DNA of 29,200 nt from Deltaproteobacteria bacterium RBG_16_54_18 (GCA_001797935.1 MGQT01000035.1:1-29200); one strand, 5' to 3'. Counted from the stretch's first letter, positions 7,410 to 14,333 are shown. The notes: generated by a model not told the origin, from the letters alone. Numbers and translations: made by a program.

Positions 7410-9257
7410 ATGATCTCAGAACAAGCGCGCAAATTAGCTGCCCAGTGCCGTCATTACGCCATGTGCAAGATCGACTTTCTGGGGACCGGTCTGTGCCCCT
7501 CTGGGGCGCGGAAGTGTTACGTCAGTTATTATCCCCAGGGCAGGATGGACATTTACAACGCCCTAGCCAATAATCTCCTTCCCCTTACCGAAGGGCTGGT
7601 TGATATAGCCAACAGCTGCACGCTCTGTGGGATCTGCGATAAACAGTGTCACTTTGTAACGGGCATGCGCCCCATGACGGTAATGAAGGCGTTAAAGCAG
7701 TATGTAGAAGCCGCACTGGAAAAGAACGCGGCAATGAGAATAGGGGAGGATGAGGTTTTAAAGGGGCTCAGGAAGATCGTTGGTGAGGAGTGGGCGACAA
7801 ATGACCCAGCGAGCCTTGTAGCCTATGCAAACGATCCATTCCCGCTAAAAGAGATGCAGATGCCGGGTTATGTCGTATTGCCTCGATCAAAGGACGACGT
7901 CGTTGCCATCGTCAACCTCGCCAACAAAAACGGCCTCCCCTACGCCATCAGGGGCAACGGCAGCAGCGTCTTCGGCATCGTCTTTACCGACGGCATCGTC
8001 TTGGACATGTACCGCATGAAATCCATTACTATCGATCGCGACAACTGGGTGGCTACCGTCGAGCCGGGCGTTACCTCCTTTGAGTTGCAAAAAGAGGCGC
8101 AAAAACACGGATTAAGGGTAAACACCGCCGAACCCGCGGCCACGGTCTGCGGCAACATCGTGTGCACCGGCATATTTTCTACGTGGTCAAACGCCTATGG
8201 CGTGGCCGCAGATAATCTTATCAATGCGGAATTCGTGGATAAGACGGGGCACGTCTTCGAACTTGATGAAAGACAAGCCCCCAATCTCTTCTCTTTTCGC
8301 AATGAGATGATGCTGCTGCCGCCGCCGGGTATCTGCACGAAGGCCGATGTCAAAATGTACCCCACCACCGAGGACGAGGAAGGGCTGATGGTGCCTATGG
8401 GCAGCTTCGATGAAGCCGTCGCCCTTGCACGCGATCTCAGTGCACGGAGGATCGGCATCTCCCTGGCGGTTCTGGGAGGACACTATCTTTCTACTTTTAT
8501 GGCGCCGACAGCCGCATTGGCCGACAAGGTTAAAGAGAATCTCGCCAAATCACTCGACATAAACTCGATGGTCTTCATGGTGGGAGATAGATACGCGCGC
8601 GACGCGGTCAAGAAGATGGCAGGGGTAACGATCGACAACAGGCTGTTCAGAATGTTGATGCTCGGCCTCCCCAGACTGGCTGAAGAAGAATGGACGGAGC
8701 TGCTCCAGAATTTCGAGGGCGACAAATACGCCTATGAGATCTTTTGCATGAAAGAAATGTATCCCTTGCTCGAGGCCGCACTTGCACCGTCGCCTGAGAC
8801 CCTGGCCAGTTCCGTCGAAGAAGATCTGCGCGATTTCTACACGCAACTTTACTCCAGACCGGAAATGACCGACCTCGCATGGCTCACTATGTTCCGGATC
8901 ATAAGCTCGAGAATGGCTCGGCATAAGCATGTCGTTGCCTTCATTTTGTACGTCCCTCTTGACAGAATAGAAACTATTAAGGAAATCATCAGGCTGTTCA
9001 AGGAAGTGGGGGACAAATACATTATTGAAAACGAGTACGGCTTTCTCACACCCATGGATTTCGGAAAGAGGGCGATCCTAGAATATGATTACTACATCGA
9101 TCAAACAAGCAGAGCAGATGCCGAGAAAATCGGGAAGGCCATGGCTGAAATAGATCCCCAGCTCGAGAGATTAAGCGCGGATATCAAGGGCATCAAAACG
9201 ATGAAGCATATCCTCTCCCAGGGCTGCGCGAGAAAAGAACACTTTTTCTACCGATGA
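7410..9257 (+). CDS. Fe-S / FAD-binding oxidoreductase (GlcD-like)
   Basis: A 615-residue protein with a cysteine-rich N-terminus followed by an FAD-binding domain of the PCMH/GlcD type. Two cysteine groups are visible: C13, C19, C29, C36 and the ferredoxin-like C70-x2-C73-x2-C76-x3-C80, enough for one or two [4Fe-4S] clusters. The FAD domain starts near residue 150 (MPGYVVLPRSKDDVVAIVNL) with the pyrophosphate-binding loop RGNGSSVFG (181-189). Relatives oxidise 2-hydroxy acids such as glycolate or lactate and pass electrons to Fe-S centres. Having the cysteines before the flavin domain in one chain is less common than separate GlcD and GlcF. GGGGGAC just upstream of 7410 supports the start. 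The SDR gene follows after 18 bases. The substrate is not determined. Confidence 0.75.
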   Translation: MISEQARKLAAQCRHYAMCKIDFLGTGLCPSGARKCYVSYYPQGRMDIYNALANNLLPLTEGLVDIANSCTLCGICDKQCHFVTGMRPMTVMKALKQYVEAALEKNAAMRIGEDEVLKGLRKIVGEEWATNDPASLVAYANDPFPLKEMQMPGYVVLPRSKDDVVAIVNLANKNGLPYAIRGNGSSVFGIVFTDGIVLDMYRMKSITIDRDNWVATVEPGVTSFELQKEAQKHGLRVNTAEPAATVCGNIVCTGIFSTWSNAYGVAADNLINAEFVDKTGHVFELDERQAPNLFSFRNEMMLLPPPGICTKADVKMYPTTEDEEGLMVPMGSFDEAVALARDLSARRIGISLAVLGGHYLSTFMAPTAALADKVKENLAKSLDINSMVFMVGDRYARDAVKKMAGVTIDNRLFRMLMLGLPRLAEEEWTELLQNFEGDKYAYEIFCMKEMYPLLEAALAPSPETLASSVEEDLRDFYTQLYSRPEMTDLAWLTMFRIISSRMARHKHVVAFILYVPLDRIETIKEIIRLFKEVGDKYIIENEYGFLTPMDFGKRAILEYDYYIDQTSRADAEKIGKAMAEIDPQLERLSADIKGIKTMKHILSQGCARKEHFFYR

Positions 9258-9275
9258 GCATGCGGCCCTAAACTA

Positions 9276-10514
9276 ATGCAAGAGCAAACCATCAGAGTAT
9301 CTACCCAAACACTTGCAGAAAAACGCCGGGAGAGAGACTGCTCGATTCTCGTGACGGGTGCAACGGGATTTATCGGCAGCCACATAACCGGCGCCTTGCT
9401 GCGCCGAGGATGTCGGGTTTTATTACTTGCCCGGCCCGATAAACAGCTGGGCGCACGGGCAAGGATTGCGCAATTGCTGGAATGGCTCGGCATGGGCCAG
9501 CAGGAGCAAACACGGCTCAAGGTTGTTGAGGCGTTCATGGACCAGCCTCGTCTGGGCCTGGATCAGGAAGCCTATGATAATCTGGCAAGAAGCATCGATG
9601 AGATCATCCACTGTGCCTCCAACACCTCATTTTCGGAAAGAAAGAGGCCCGAGATAGAGAAGGCGAACATCAAAGGCCTCCGGCATCTCCTTGATCTTGC
9701 CGTACAGGGGAGATGCTATTTCTTTCACCACGTAAGCACCGCCTATGTAGCAGGCAAGAAGAACGGTCCTTGCCGGGAAGAATTCGTTGAAACAGCCGCC
9801 TTCACAAACGTCTATGAAGAAACCAAATACCTCGGCGAGCAACTTCTTCACGAGTGCTGTGAAAGCCATGGGATCAGGCTTACCGTGTACCGGCCTTCAA
9901 TCGTCTACGGCAGCTCGGAAGATGGGAGGAGCCTCCACTTCAATGCCCTCTACTATCCTTTGAAGACGATCGTGTTCCTCAAAAATCTCTTTGTGAAAGA
10001 CATTAAAGAAAATAACGGCAAAAGGGCGGCGCAGATGGGCGTCACCATGGGAAGGGATGGCGCCCTGCATCTGCCCATCCGGATTGAAGCGGGCAACGGC
10101 AATGGCTTAAATCTGGTGCCCATCGATTTTCTCGTCAAGGCGTTCATGGAGATAATGGATAGATGTCTGGAAGGCGGCGTATTTCATATCGTCAACCAAA
10201 GAACCAAGACCATCGACGAGCTGGTCGACTATACGACAAGATATTTTAATCTCGAAGGGCTACAGGCAGTTCACAAGGAGGCGTTTGACGAAAAATCGAG
10301 AAACGACCTTGAGATACTCTTCGATACTTACGTCGAAGCATACAAGCCTTACATGACAGACGTCAGGACATTCAACGACCATAATACTCGGTCCATACTG
10401 GAGAAAAAAGGCATGCAGTGCCCTGACCTTGATTATGAAATCTTTTCGAAATGTATAGGGTATGCCATTGACACCGGTTGGGGTACAAAGCTGTTCGAAA
10501 ACCAGAATCGTTGA
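9276..10514 (+). CDS. Extended SDR, thioester/acyl-CoA-reductase-like
   Basis: A 412-residue NAD(P)-dependent short-chain dehydrogenase of the extended type. The nucleotide loop TGATGFIG is at 27-34, the catalytic set is S154/T155 in HHVSTAYVAG and Y180-x3-K184 in YEETKYLGE, and the PSIVYG block follows. The order and sequence (RRGCRVLLLARP, HCASNTSFSE, NIKGLRHLLDLA) match the NAD_binding_4 branch that includes thioester reductase domains and fatty acyl-CoA reductases, rather than sugar epimerases. It may reduce an acyl thioester or modify a lipid or sugar. It is in the same unit as the Fe-S/FAD protein. No good ribosome binding site precedes 9276. Confidence 0.75.
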   Translation: MQEQTIRVSTQTLAEKRRERDCSILVTGATGFIGSHITGALLRRGCRVLLLARPDKQLGARARIAQLLEWLGMGQQEQTRLKVVEAFMDQPRLGLDQEAYDNLARSIDEIIHCASNTSFSERKRPEIEKANIKGLRHLLDLAVQGRCYFFHHVSTAYVAGKKNGPCREEFVETAAFTNVYEETKYLGEQLLHECCESHGIRLTVYRPSIVYGSSEDGRSLHFNALYYPLKTIVFLKNLFVKDIKENNGKRAAQMGVTMGRDGALHLPIRIEAGNGNGLNLVPIDFLVKAFMEIMDRCLEGGVFHIVNQRTKTIDELVDYTTRYFNLEGLQAVHKEAFDEKSRNDLEILFDTYVEAYKPYMTDVRTFNDHNTRSILEKKGMQCPDLDYEIFSKCIGYAIDTGWGTKLFENQNR

Positions 10515-10576
10515 AATAAAAAAGAGATAGTATCTCATCCCCATCTATCGCGGTGAAGGCCCATCACCTCTCCATA

Positions 10577-10623
10577 ATCGTTTGACACCGTAGCCCTGCT
10601 CCCCTATGATAGGAGAGGCAAAC
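10577..10623 (+). promoter_or_regulatory. Strong sigma-70 promoter of mtnA inside a GTTTG/CAAAC palindrome
   Basis: TTGACA (10582-10587), a 17-nt spacer and TATGAT (10605-10610), 11 of 12 consensus bases. GTTTG (10580-10584) and CAAAC (10619-10623) frame the core, and CTCCCCTAT/ATAGGAGAG surrounds the -10 box. Transcription would start near 10617, leaving a leader of about 255 nt before mtnA. Confidence 0.65.
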
Positions 10624-10625
10624 AA

Positions 10626-10661
10626 GGGGTCTAGGGATCAAGGGGTCTAGGATTCTAGTGA
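10626..10661. repeat. Octamer-periodic array, copy 1
   Basis: From 10630 four octamers follow in phase: TCTAGGGA, TCAAGGGG, TCTAGGAT, TCTAGTGA. A GGGG precedes them. A matching four-unit array ending in TCAAGTGA lies at 29088-29119 after metK. Confidence 0.75.
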
Positions 10662-10681
10662 AATGATAGAAACTCGAACCC

Positions 10682-10695
10682 TGCCGCTTGCGGCA
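10682..10695 (+). other. Leader hairpin A
   Basis: TGCCGC-TT-GCGGCA, a perfect 6-bp stem preceded by GAACCCT and followed by TCTCGCTA. It resembles the inner hairpin at 10745-10759 (TGTCGC-TAT-GCGACA, followed by TCCCGCCA), with a C-G to T-A pair swap in the stem. Confidence 0.5.
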
Positions 10696-10737
10696 TCTCG
10701 CTACCATAAAATCACATTGCTGAGTGAGATTGAACCC

Positions 10738-10780
10738 TCGAATCTGTCGCTATGCGACATCCCGCCATTCGATTTTTTTT
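10738..10780 (+). terminator. Terminator/attenuator-like structure in the mtnA leader
   Basis: An outer stem TCGAAT (10738-10743)/ATTCGA (10767-10772) encloses the hairpin TGTCGC-TAT-GCGACA (10745-10759) and is followed directly by eight T (10773-10780). It lies between the promoter and mtnA, so it would act as an attenuator if it works in this direction. Confidence 0.5.
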
Positions 10781-10873
10781 ACAAAGTGGGACGGGGCTTG
10801 GATCCTTTGACCAAACCAATTAAAAGAGAACCCAATTCATTGCGATTGTTAACCAACAAGGTGAGACTAAAAC

Positions 10874-11923
10874 ATGTTCCCCAAGACCATTGCCTGGCAG
10901 GATAATAAGGTCCTCATCCTCGATCAACGGCAGCTTCCTGCAAAGGAGGTCTATCTGGAATGCGCGGATGCCGCTGCCGTGACTGAGGCCATCAAGGAGA
11001 TGGCCATCAGGGGTGCCCCGGCCATTGGGATTGCCGCCGCCATGGGCCTTGCCCTGGGTGCCCTGGGTATTACCGAAACGGATTATCCGAGCTTTTATAG
11101 TGAGCTCAACAAAATCTGTGATTCCCTCAAGGGGGCACGCCCTACTGCCGTGAACCTTTGCTGGGCCTTGGCCCGGATGCAAGGGGTGTGCGAGGCCAAT
11201 GAAGCGAAGCCGGTGGAGGCGATCAAGGGGCTCCTGGTTGCCGAGGCCTTGGCCGTCTTGGAGCAGGACATCGCCATCAACAAACAGATCGGGGCGAACG
11301 GGGCGACACTGGTCCCTGCCCGCGCGACGATCTTGACCCACTGCAATGCCGGCGCCCTGGCTACGGGTGGGTACGGTACAGCCCTCGGCGTGATCAGACG
11401 GGCGTGGGAAGATAAGAAGGGAATTCAGGTGATCGCCACCGAGACGAGGCCGCTGCTCCAAGGCGCGAGGCTCACCTGCTGGGAGCTCCGGCAGGAAGGG
11501 ATCCCCGTCACCCTTATCGCCGACCATATGGCAGGTACGCTCATGCGGCAGGGAGAGATCGATCTCTGTATCGTCGGGGCAGACAGGATCGCCGGCAACG
11601 GGGATGTGGCCAACAAGATCGGGACCTACACCCTGGCCATCCTCGCCCGCGAGCATGAGATACCCTTCTATGTGGCCGCGCCCCTTTCTACCTTCGATTT
11701 GACCATCAAAACAGGGGAAGAGATCCCCATTGAAGAACGCGATCCCTCGGAGGTAACAACCCTTGGGGGGAGGAGCACTGCTCCGGAAGGGGTGGCTGTC
11801 CGCAACCCCGCCTTCGACGTCACCCCGCACCGTTATATAAGCGCCATCGTCACGGAAGACGGGATAATCAGACCGCCTTTTGAAGAGACCCTGGTACGGT
11901 TCAGGGGGGCGGATGGCAGATAG
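10874..11923 (+). CDS. mtnA: S-methyl-5-thioribose-1-phosphate isomerase
   Basis: A 349-residue protein of the eIF2B-alpha/MtnA family, full length. It converts 5-methylthioribose-1-phosphate to 5-methylthioribulose-1-phosphate in methionine salvage. Characteristic blocks are RGAPAIG (46-52), ILTHCNAGALATGGYGTALG with catalytic C157, IVGADRIAGNGDVANKIGTY with general-acid D237, and GEEIPIEERDPSEV near the C-terminus. The two catalytic residues separate MtnA from eIF2B-like regulators. The start at 10874 is preceded by AAGGTGAG at about 10858-10865. Its last 11 bases overlap the SAM hydroxide adenosyltransferase, linking two enzymes of S-adenosyl turnover. The long leader with terminator-like structure suggests control of elongation. 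Confidence 0.95.
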   Translation: MFPKTIAWQDNKVLILDQRQLPAKEVYLECADAAAVTEAIKEMAIRGAPAIGIAAAMGLALGALGITETDYPSFYSELNKICDSLKGARPTAVNLCWALARMQGVCEANEAKPVEAIKGLLVAEALAVLEQDIAINKQIGANGATLVPARATILTHCNAGALATGGYGTALGVIRRAWEDKKGIQVIATETRPLLQGARLTCWELRQEGIPVTLIADHMAGTLMRQGEIDLCIVGADRIAGNGDVANKIGTYTLAILAREHEIPFYVAAPLSTFDLTIKTGEEIPIEERDPSEVTTLGGRSTAPEGVAVRNPAFDVTPHRYISAIVTEDGIIRPPFEETLVRFRGADGR

Positions 11924-12713
11924 GCCGATCATTACCCTGTTGACCGACTTTGGGCTGGCGGACGGGTATATCGGGGCGATGAAGGGAGTTATCCTCGATA
12001 TCAACCCCGACTGCCGCATCGTCGACCTCGCCCACCACATACCACCCCATGACGTCATGGGGGGCGCCCTTGTCCTGGGACAGACCTATGCCTTTTTCCC
12101 TGCGGGGACCATCCACGTGGCTGTTGTCGATCCCGGGGTAGGGGGCGCGAGGAGACCCCTGGCCCTGGAGGCAGGAGATTACCTCTTTGTCGGGCCGGAC
12201 AACGGCATCTTTACGTTTGTGTTAAAACGCGAGCAGGAAGTGCGGGCCTATGAGCTTGTGGAGGAGCGCTTTCGCCTCCCCCGCGTGAGCCGGACCTTTC
12301 ACGGCAGGGACATCTTTGCGCCGGCAGCCGCCCATCTCTCGCGAGAAATCGACCCGGCGGAGATGGGGCCGCTTCTTGACGCGAGCCGGCTCACGACCCT
12401 CGCCATCCCCGTTCCCCTTCTCAAAGATGCCGTGCTCAGCGGCGAGGTGATCTGGGTTGATGCCTTCGGCAACCTCGTTACCAATATCTCTCAGGAAGAC
12501 CTCGGAGGAATTGCCCCCGACGATCTGATTGCGATAGAGATCGGGGGGGAGCGGATTCAGGGGCTCAAGACGGCCTATGAACAGGGACAGGTGGGAGAAA
12601 TCATTGCCCTGTGGGGGAGCGCGGGGTTTTTGGAGATCGCCCTGAAGGGAGAAAACCTCAGTCGCACGCATAGGTGGGGTAGGGGAGAAGCGGTACGGAT
12701 CAGAGGCAGGTGA
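11913..12713 (+). CDS. SAM hydroxide adenosyltransferase (DUF62 family)
   Basis: A 266-residue protein of the DUF62 / S-adenosyl-L-methionine hydroxide adenosyltransferase family, relatives of fluorinase and chlorinase. These enzymes split SAM with hydroxide into adenosine and methionine. The N-terminal block IITLLTDFGLADGYIGAMKG is typical, and the catalytic Asp-Arg-His set is visible as D73 in VVDPGVGG, R80/R81 in ARRP and H130 in FHGRDIF. The C-terminal beta domain has WVDAFGNLVTNI. No halide-specific loop could be judged by eye, so plain hydroxide chemistry is assumed. ATG 11913 is chosen because GGGGGGCGG precedes it and homology begins there. The overlap with mtnA suggests joint recycling of methylthio and adenosyl groups. 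Confidence 0.88.
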   Translation: MADRPIITLLTDFGLADGYIGAMKGVILDINPDCRIVDLAHHIPPHDVMGGALVLGQTYAFFPAGTIHVAVVDPGVGGARRPLALEAGDYLFVGPDNGIFTFVLKREQEVRAYELVEERFRLPRVSRTFHGRDIFAPAAAHLSREIDPAEMGPLLDASRLTTLAIPVPLLKDAVLSGEVIWVDAFGNLVTNISQEDLGGIAPDDLIAIEIGGERIQGLKTAYEQGQVGEIIALWGSAGFLEIALKGENLSRTHRWGRGEAVRIRGR

Positions 12714-12775
12714 TGGATCAGAACTGCTTTATCTCACCTAATTTCTTTGTCCAGTGGTAAGGTTTGAGAAGAAAC

Positions 12776-12815
12776 GGAGTATGTGATGAAGCTATCGAGG
12801 CATGCAAAAAAATAA
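12776..12815 (+). other. Ribosome binding site, out-of-frame start and A7 run at the DUF4258 gene
   Basis: GGAG (12776-12779) sits 6 nt before ATG 12786, which reads MKLSRHAKK and stops at 12815. The stop follows a run of seven A (12806-12812). Removing one A joins this start to the downstream frame as MKLSRHAKNNMRLCKITEKD, which matches the family N-terminus. This marks either a frameshift mutation or a slippage site. Confidence 0.65.
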
Positions 12816-13005
12816 TATGCGTCTTTGCAAAATAACTGAAAAGGATATACTAAAAATCATAGAGTCGCCGGACACAACGGCCAGAGAAGGAGATAAGCTG
12901 GCGCCGCTCAAGAAATTTCCCCCAAAATATACGCAGTTCCCACTTAAGGTCGTTTATAAGAAAAGTAAGGGGGAAACAACCATTTTATTACTGCCTACCC
13001 GTTAA
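12802..13005 (+). CDS. DUF4258-like protein, N-terminus frameshifted
   Basis: The open frame gives 67 residues: RLCKITEKDILKIIESPDTT, a middle part rich in Lys and Pro (PLKKFPPKYTQFPLKVVYKK), and a final strand TTILLLPTR. This resembles DUF4258 proteins, small RelE/mRNA-interferase-like products often found in toxin-antitoxin contexts. The true N-terminus with the conserved His (SRHAK) is read from 12786 in another frame, as described at 12776-12815. If translated only from 12802 the protein lacks that His and is probably inactive. The DUF2283 partner follows after 22 bases. The toxin role is inference from family context. Confidence 0.6.
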   Translation: MQKNNMRLCKITEKDILKIIESPDTTAREGDKLAPLKKFPPKYTQFPLKVVYKKSKGETTILLLPTR

Positions 13006-13027
13006 AAAGGAGGGTTGGAGGAAAGCC

Positions 13028-13231
13028 ATGAAGATAAAATATGATAAGGAAGTTGATGCCGCCTATATTCAGATGTCAACGAAAAAGCCTGATGGAGCGG
13101 TAGAAATAGCAGAAGGTGTTATTTTGCATACTACGAAGAGAGATGAAATTGTCGCCATAGAGATTCTTGACGCAACAAAAAAAATTCCTATAAAGACGCT
13201 TTATACACTAGAACTTTCCGCGGCAGCCTAG
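13028..13231 (+). CDS. DUF2283 family small protein (putative antitoxin partner)
   Basis: A 67-residue protein matching the whole DUF2283 pattern: MKIKYDKEVDAAYIQMS, then the EIAEGVILH strand and the IVAIEILDATKKI block. Family members are small beta-rich proteins of unknown biochemistry that commonly lie next to DUF4258 genes. AAGGAGGG and GGAGG (13008-13022) form strong ribosome binding sites. It is intact, while its upstream neighbour is frameshifted, which would fit loss of a toxin with its antitoxin kept. Confidence 0.8.
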   Translation: MKIKYDKEVDAAYIQMSTKKPDGAVEIAEGVILHTTKRDEIVAIEILDATKKIPIKTLYTLELSAAA

Positions 13232-13317
13232 CCTAGCTTTAGCATTGGACAGATGATTAATGCCATTGCAGAATGTCCTCAATGATTATGCAAATTTGAA
13301 AATAGCGATGTCCCAAT

Positions 13318-13339
13318 AAAGTTCCCCAAAACTTTTTTT
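13318..13339 (+). terminator. AT-rich terminator-like hairpin
   Basis: AAAGTT-CCCCAA-AACTTT followed by four T, about 90 bases after the DUF2283 stop. The stem is weak. Confidence 0.35.
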
Positions 13340-13389
13340 ATGCCTTCAACGTTGCCGCGAGAAGTGGTCGCTAAAATTTGCGTTGCGAA

Positions 13390-13539
13390 ATGGGGGGCAA
13401 ACAACAAAGTGTCGCCGAACCGAAGCACGCAGAAGACGTGAATGCGGTAATCAAAGCCAACTGGGGCGAGGTCTACAGCAACCGGGCAAATGCGAAGGAA
13501 CCAGGAGTTAAAACATCCACTCTCCGCTTTCCCTCCTAA
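13390..13539 (+). other. 49-codon ORF, possible gene remnant
   Basis: The frame reads VIKANWGEVYSNRANAKEPG in its middle and stops 45 bases before the strong terminator. It has a protein-like composition but no ribosome binding site and no family I recognise. It may be the end of a decayed gene or chance. Confidence 0.15.
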
Positions 13540-13584
13540 TCTTTTGGTTCCGTAGAAGTGTTACAATGCATTCCAGATCTGGCT

Positions 13585-13614
13585 GGGGGCCTGATACAAG
13601 AGGCCCCCTTTTTT
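13585..13614 (+). terminator. Strong intrinsic terminator
   Basis: GGGGGCCT (13585-13592) pairs perfectly with AGGCCCCC (13601-13608) across an 8-nt loop, followed by six T. Confidence 0.9.
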
Positions 13615-13625
13615 GCAGAAATATC

Positions 13626-13654
13626 TTGACCAGTACGCTGTTACTCTATACAAT
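13626..13654 (+). promoter_or_regulatory. Sigma-70 promoter of the nucleotidyltransferase module
   Basis: TTGACC (13626-13631), a 17-nt spacer and TACAAT (13649-13654), 10 of 12 consensus bases. The leader to the 13712 start is about 50 nt. Confidence 0.65.
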
Positions 13655-13711
13655 TAAATTAAACGTGGGTTCATGTTTAACAAAGTAATGTGCCGTTAGA
13701 AGAGGCGAGAT

Positions 13712-13909
13712 ATGAGAGAAATAGTTGAAGCATACCGTCGCATCGGCGATACAGACGATCGTTTCGATATCGCTTTCTGGCAGTCACAGGGAGACGAGGC
13801 CATTTTTAAAGCGGCGCTGGATATGCTCTTGGACTATCTCATGCTGAGATACGGACATGTTGACGAGCCCCGACTTCAAAGAACTATTGAGTCTTTTGGC
13901 AAAGCATAA
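13712..13909 (+). CDS. Small conserved protein paired with a nucleotidyltransferase
   Basis: A 65-residue protein: MREIVEAYRRIGDTDDRFDI, then AFWQSQGDEAIFKAALDML, then a C-terminal helix. The FDIAFWQSQGDEAIF core is a pattern I associate with short proteins encoded directly before DUF6036-type nucleotidyltransferases, although I can name no family. It is mostly helical, with no membrane segment or signal peptide. AGAGGCGAG before 13712 supports the start. Its last 53 bases overlap the nucleotidyltransferase gene, so translation is probably coupled. A toxin-antitoxin-like partnership is possible but not shown. Confidence 0.65.
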   Translation: MREIVEAYRRIGDTDDRFDIAFWQSQGDEAIFKAALDMLLDYLMLRYGHVDEPRLQRTIESFGKA

Positions 13910-14333
13910 GGTTCGCTATCTCGTGGTCGGCGGCTATGCTGTCATGAAATATACTGAGCCGCGTTTCACGAGAGACCTCGACCTGTGGATTTCGACTGAT
14001 GAGGAAAATGCGAAAGCGGTGTTTTCGGCGCTGCAAGACTTCGGAGCTCCGCTGAAAGATTTATCTCCCGCCGATTTCACTGAACAAGGCTATTTCTACT
14101 CCATGGGAAATCCTCCTTTCCGACTGGATATCATGCTGTCCATACCCGGTGTTGAATTCGAACGTGCATGGAAGCAGCGTGAAGAGACGCAGCTGGAAGA
14201 ATTAACTATTCCGTTTATATCGAGAGCGGACTTGATACAGGCGAAACAAGCCAGCAACAGGGCGCAAGATTTAATTGATATCGAAAAATTAAAACTGGCA
14301 AAACCATATGATCCGACGAGCGGCTCATTATAA
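13857..14333 (+). CDS. DUF6036-like nucleotidyltransferase (AbiEii/MNT fold)
   Basis: A 158-residue minimal nucleotidyltransferase of the pol-beta fold. The catalytic pattern is clear: G25-G26 in YLVVGGYAVMKY, metal-binding D40 and D42 in RDLDLWIS, and a third acidic residue D91 in FRLDIMLSIPG. The C-terminal RADLIQAKQASNRAQDLIDIEKL is typical of DUF6036/AbiEii-like proteins. Such enzymes transfer a nucleotide to a protein or RNA, and several act as toxins or antitoxins or in phage defence. Start 13857 is inside the preceding 65-residue gene and gives the family N-terminus (SPDFKELLSLLAKHKVRYLVVGG). The operon ends at the terminator at 14453. Confidence 0.8.
   Translation: MLTSPDFKELLSLLAKHKVRYLVVGGYAVMKYTEPRFTRDLDLWISTDEENAKAVFSALQDFGAPLKDLSPADFTEQGYFYSMGNPPFRLDIMLSIPGVEFERAWKQREETQLEELTIPFISRADLIQAKQASNRAQDLIDIEKLKLAKPYDPTSGSL

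Larger units (their letters stand above)
10515..10873. other. 359-bp intergenic region and long mtnA leader
   Basis: It starts with a GAGATA-G-TATCTC palindrome (10524-10536), then the palindromic promoter (10577-10623), an octamer array (10626-10661), a hairpin (10682-10695), and a terminator-like structure (10738-10780). An 80-codon frame covers 10663-10905 but has no family resemblance. Confidence 0.65.
13232..13711. other. 480-bp intergenic region
   Basis: It holds an AT-rich hairpin (13318-13339), a 49-codon frame with no start signal (13390-13539), a strong terminator (13585-13614) and a promoter (13626-13654). The rest is unassigned, possibly a decayed gene, because the strong terminator has no recognisable gene directly before it. 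Confidence 0.6.

Noticed and set aside
10670..10760. tRNA-like T-arm words (GGTTCGA-type) on the minus strand around GAACCCT
   Set aside because: The flanking bases do not form a T stem, and no acceptor or anticodon stem could be drawn.
10617..10873. Known SAM riboswitch upstream of mtnA
   Set aside because: The conserved SAM-I and SAM-II core words are not present; only generic hairpins are seen.
10663..10905. 80-codon frame in the mtnA leader
   Set aside because: It runs through two hairpins and a T8 tract and into mtnA in another frame, with no ribosome binding site or recognisable family.
10820..12058. 412-codon frame on the minus strand opposite mtnA
   Set aside because: It is the complement of a clear mtnA gene, has a low-complexity Gly/Pro/Arg/His composition and no family motifs.
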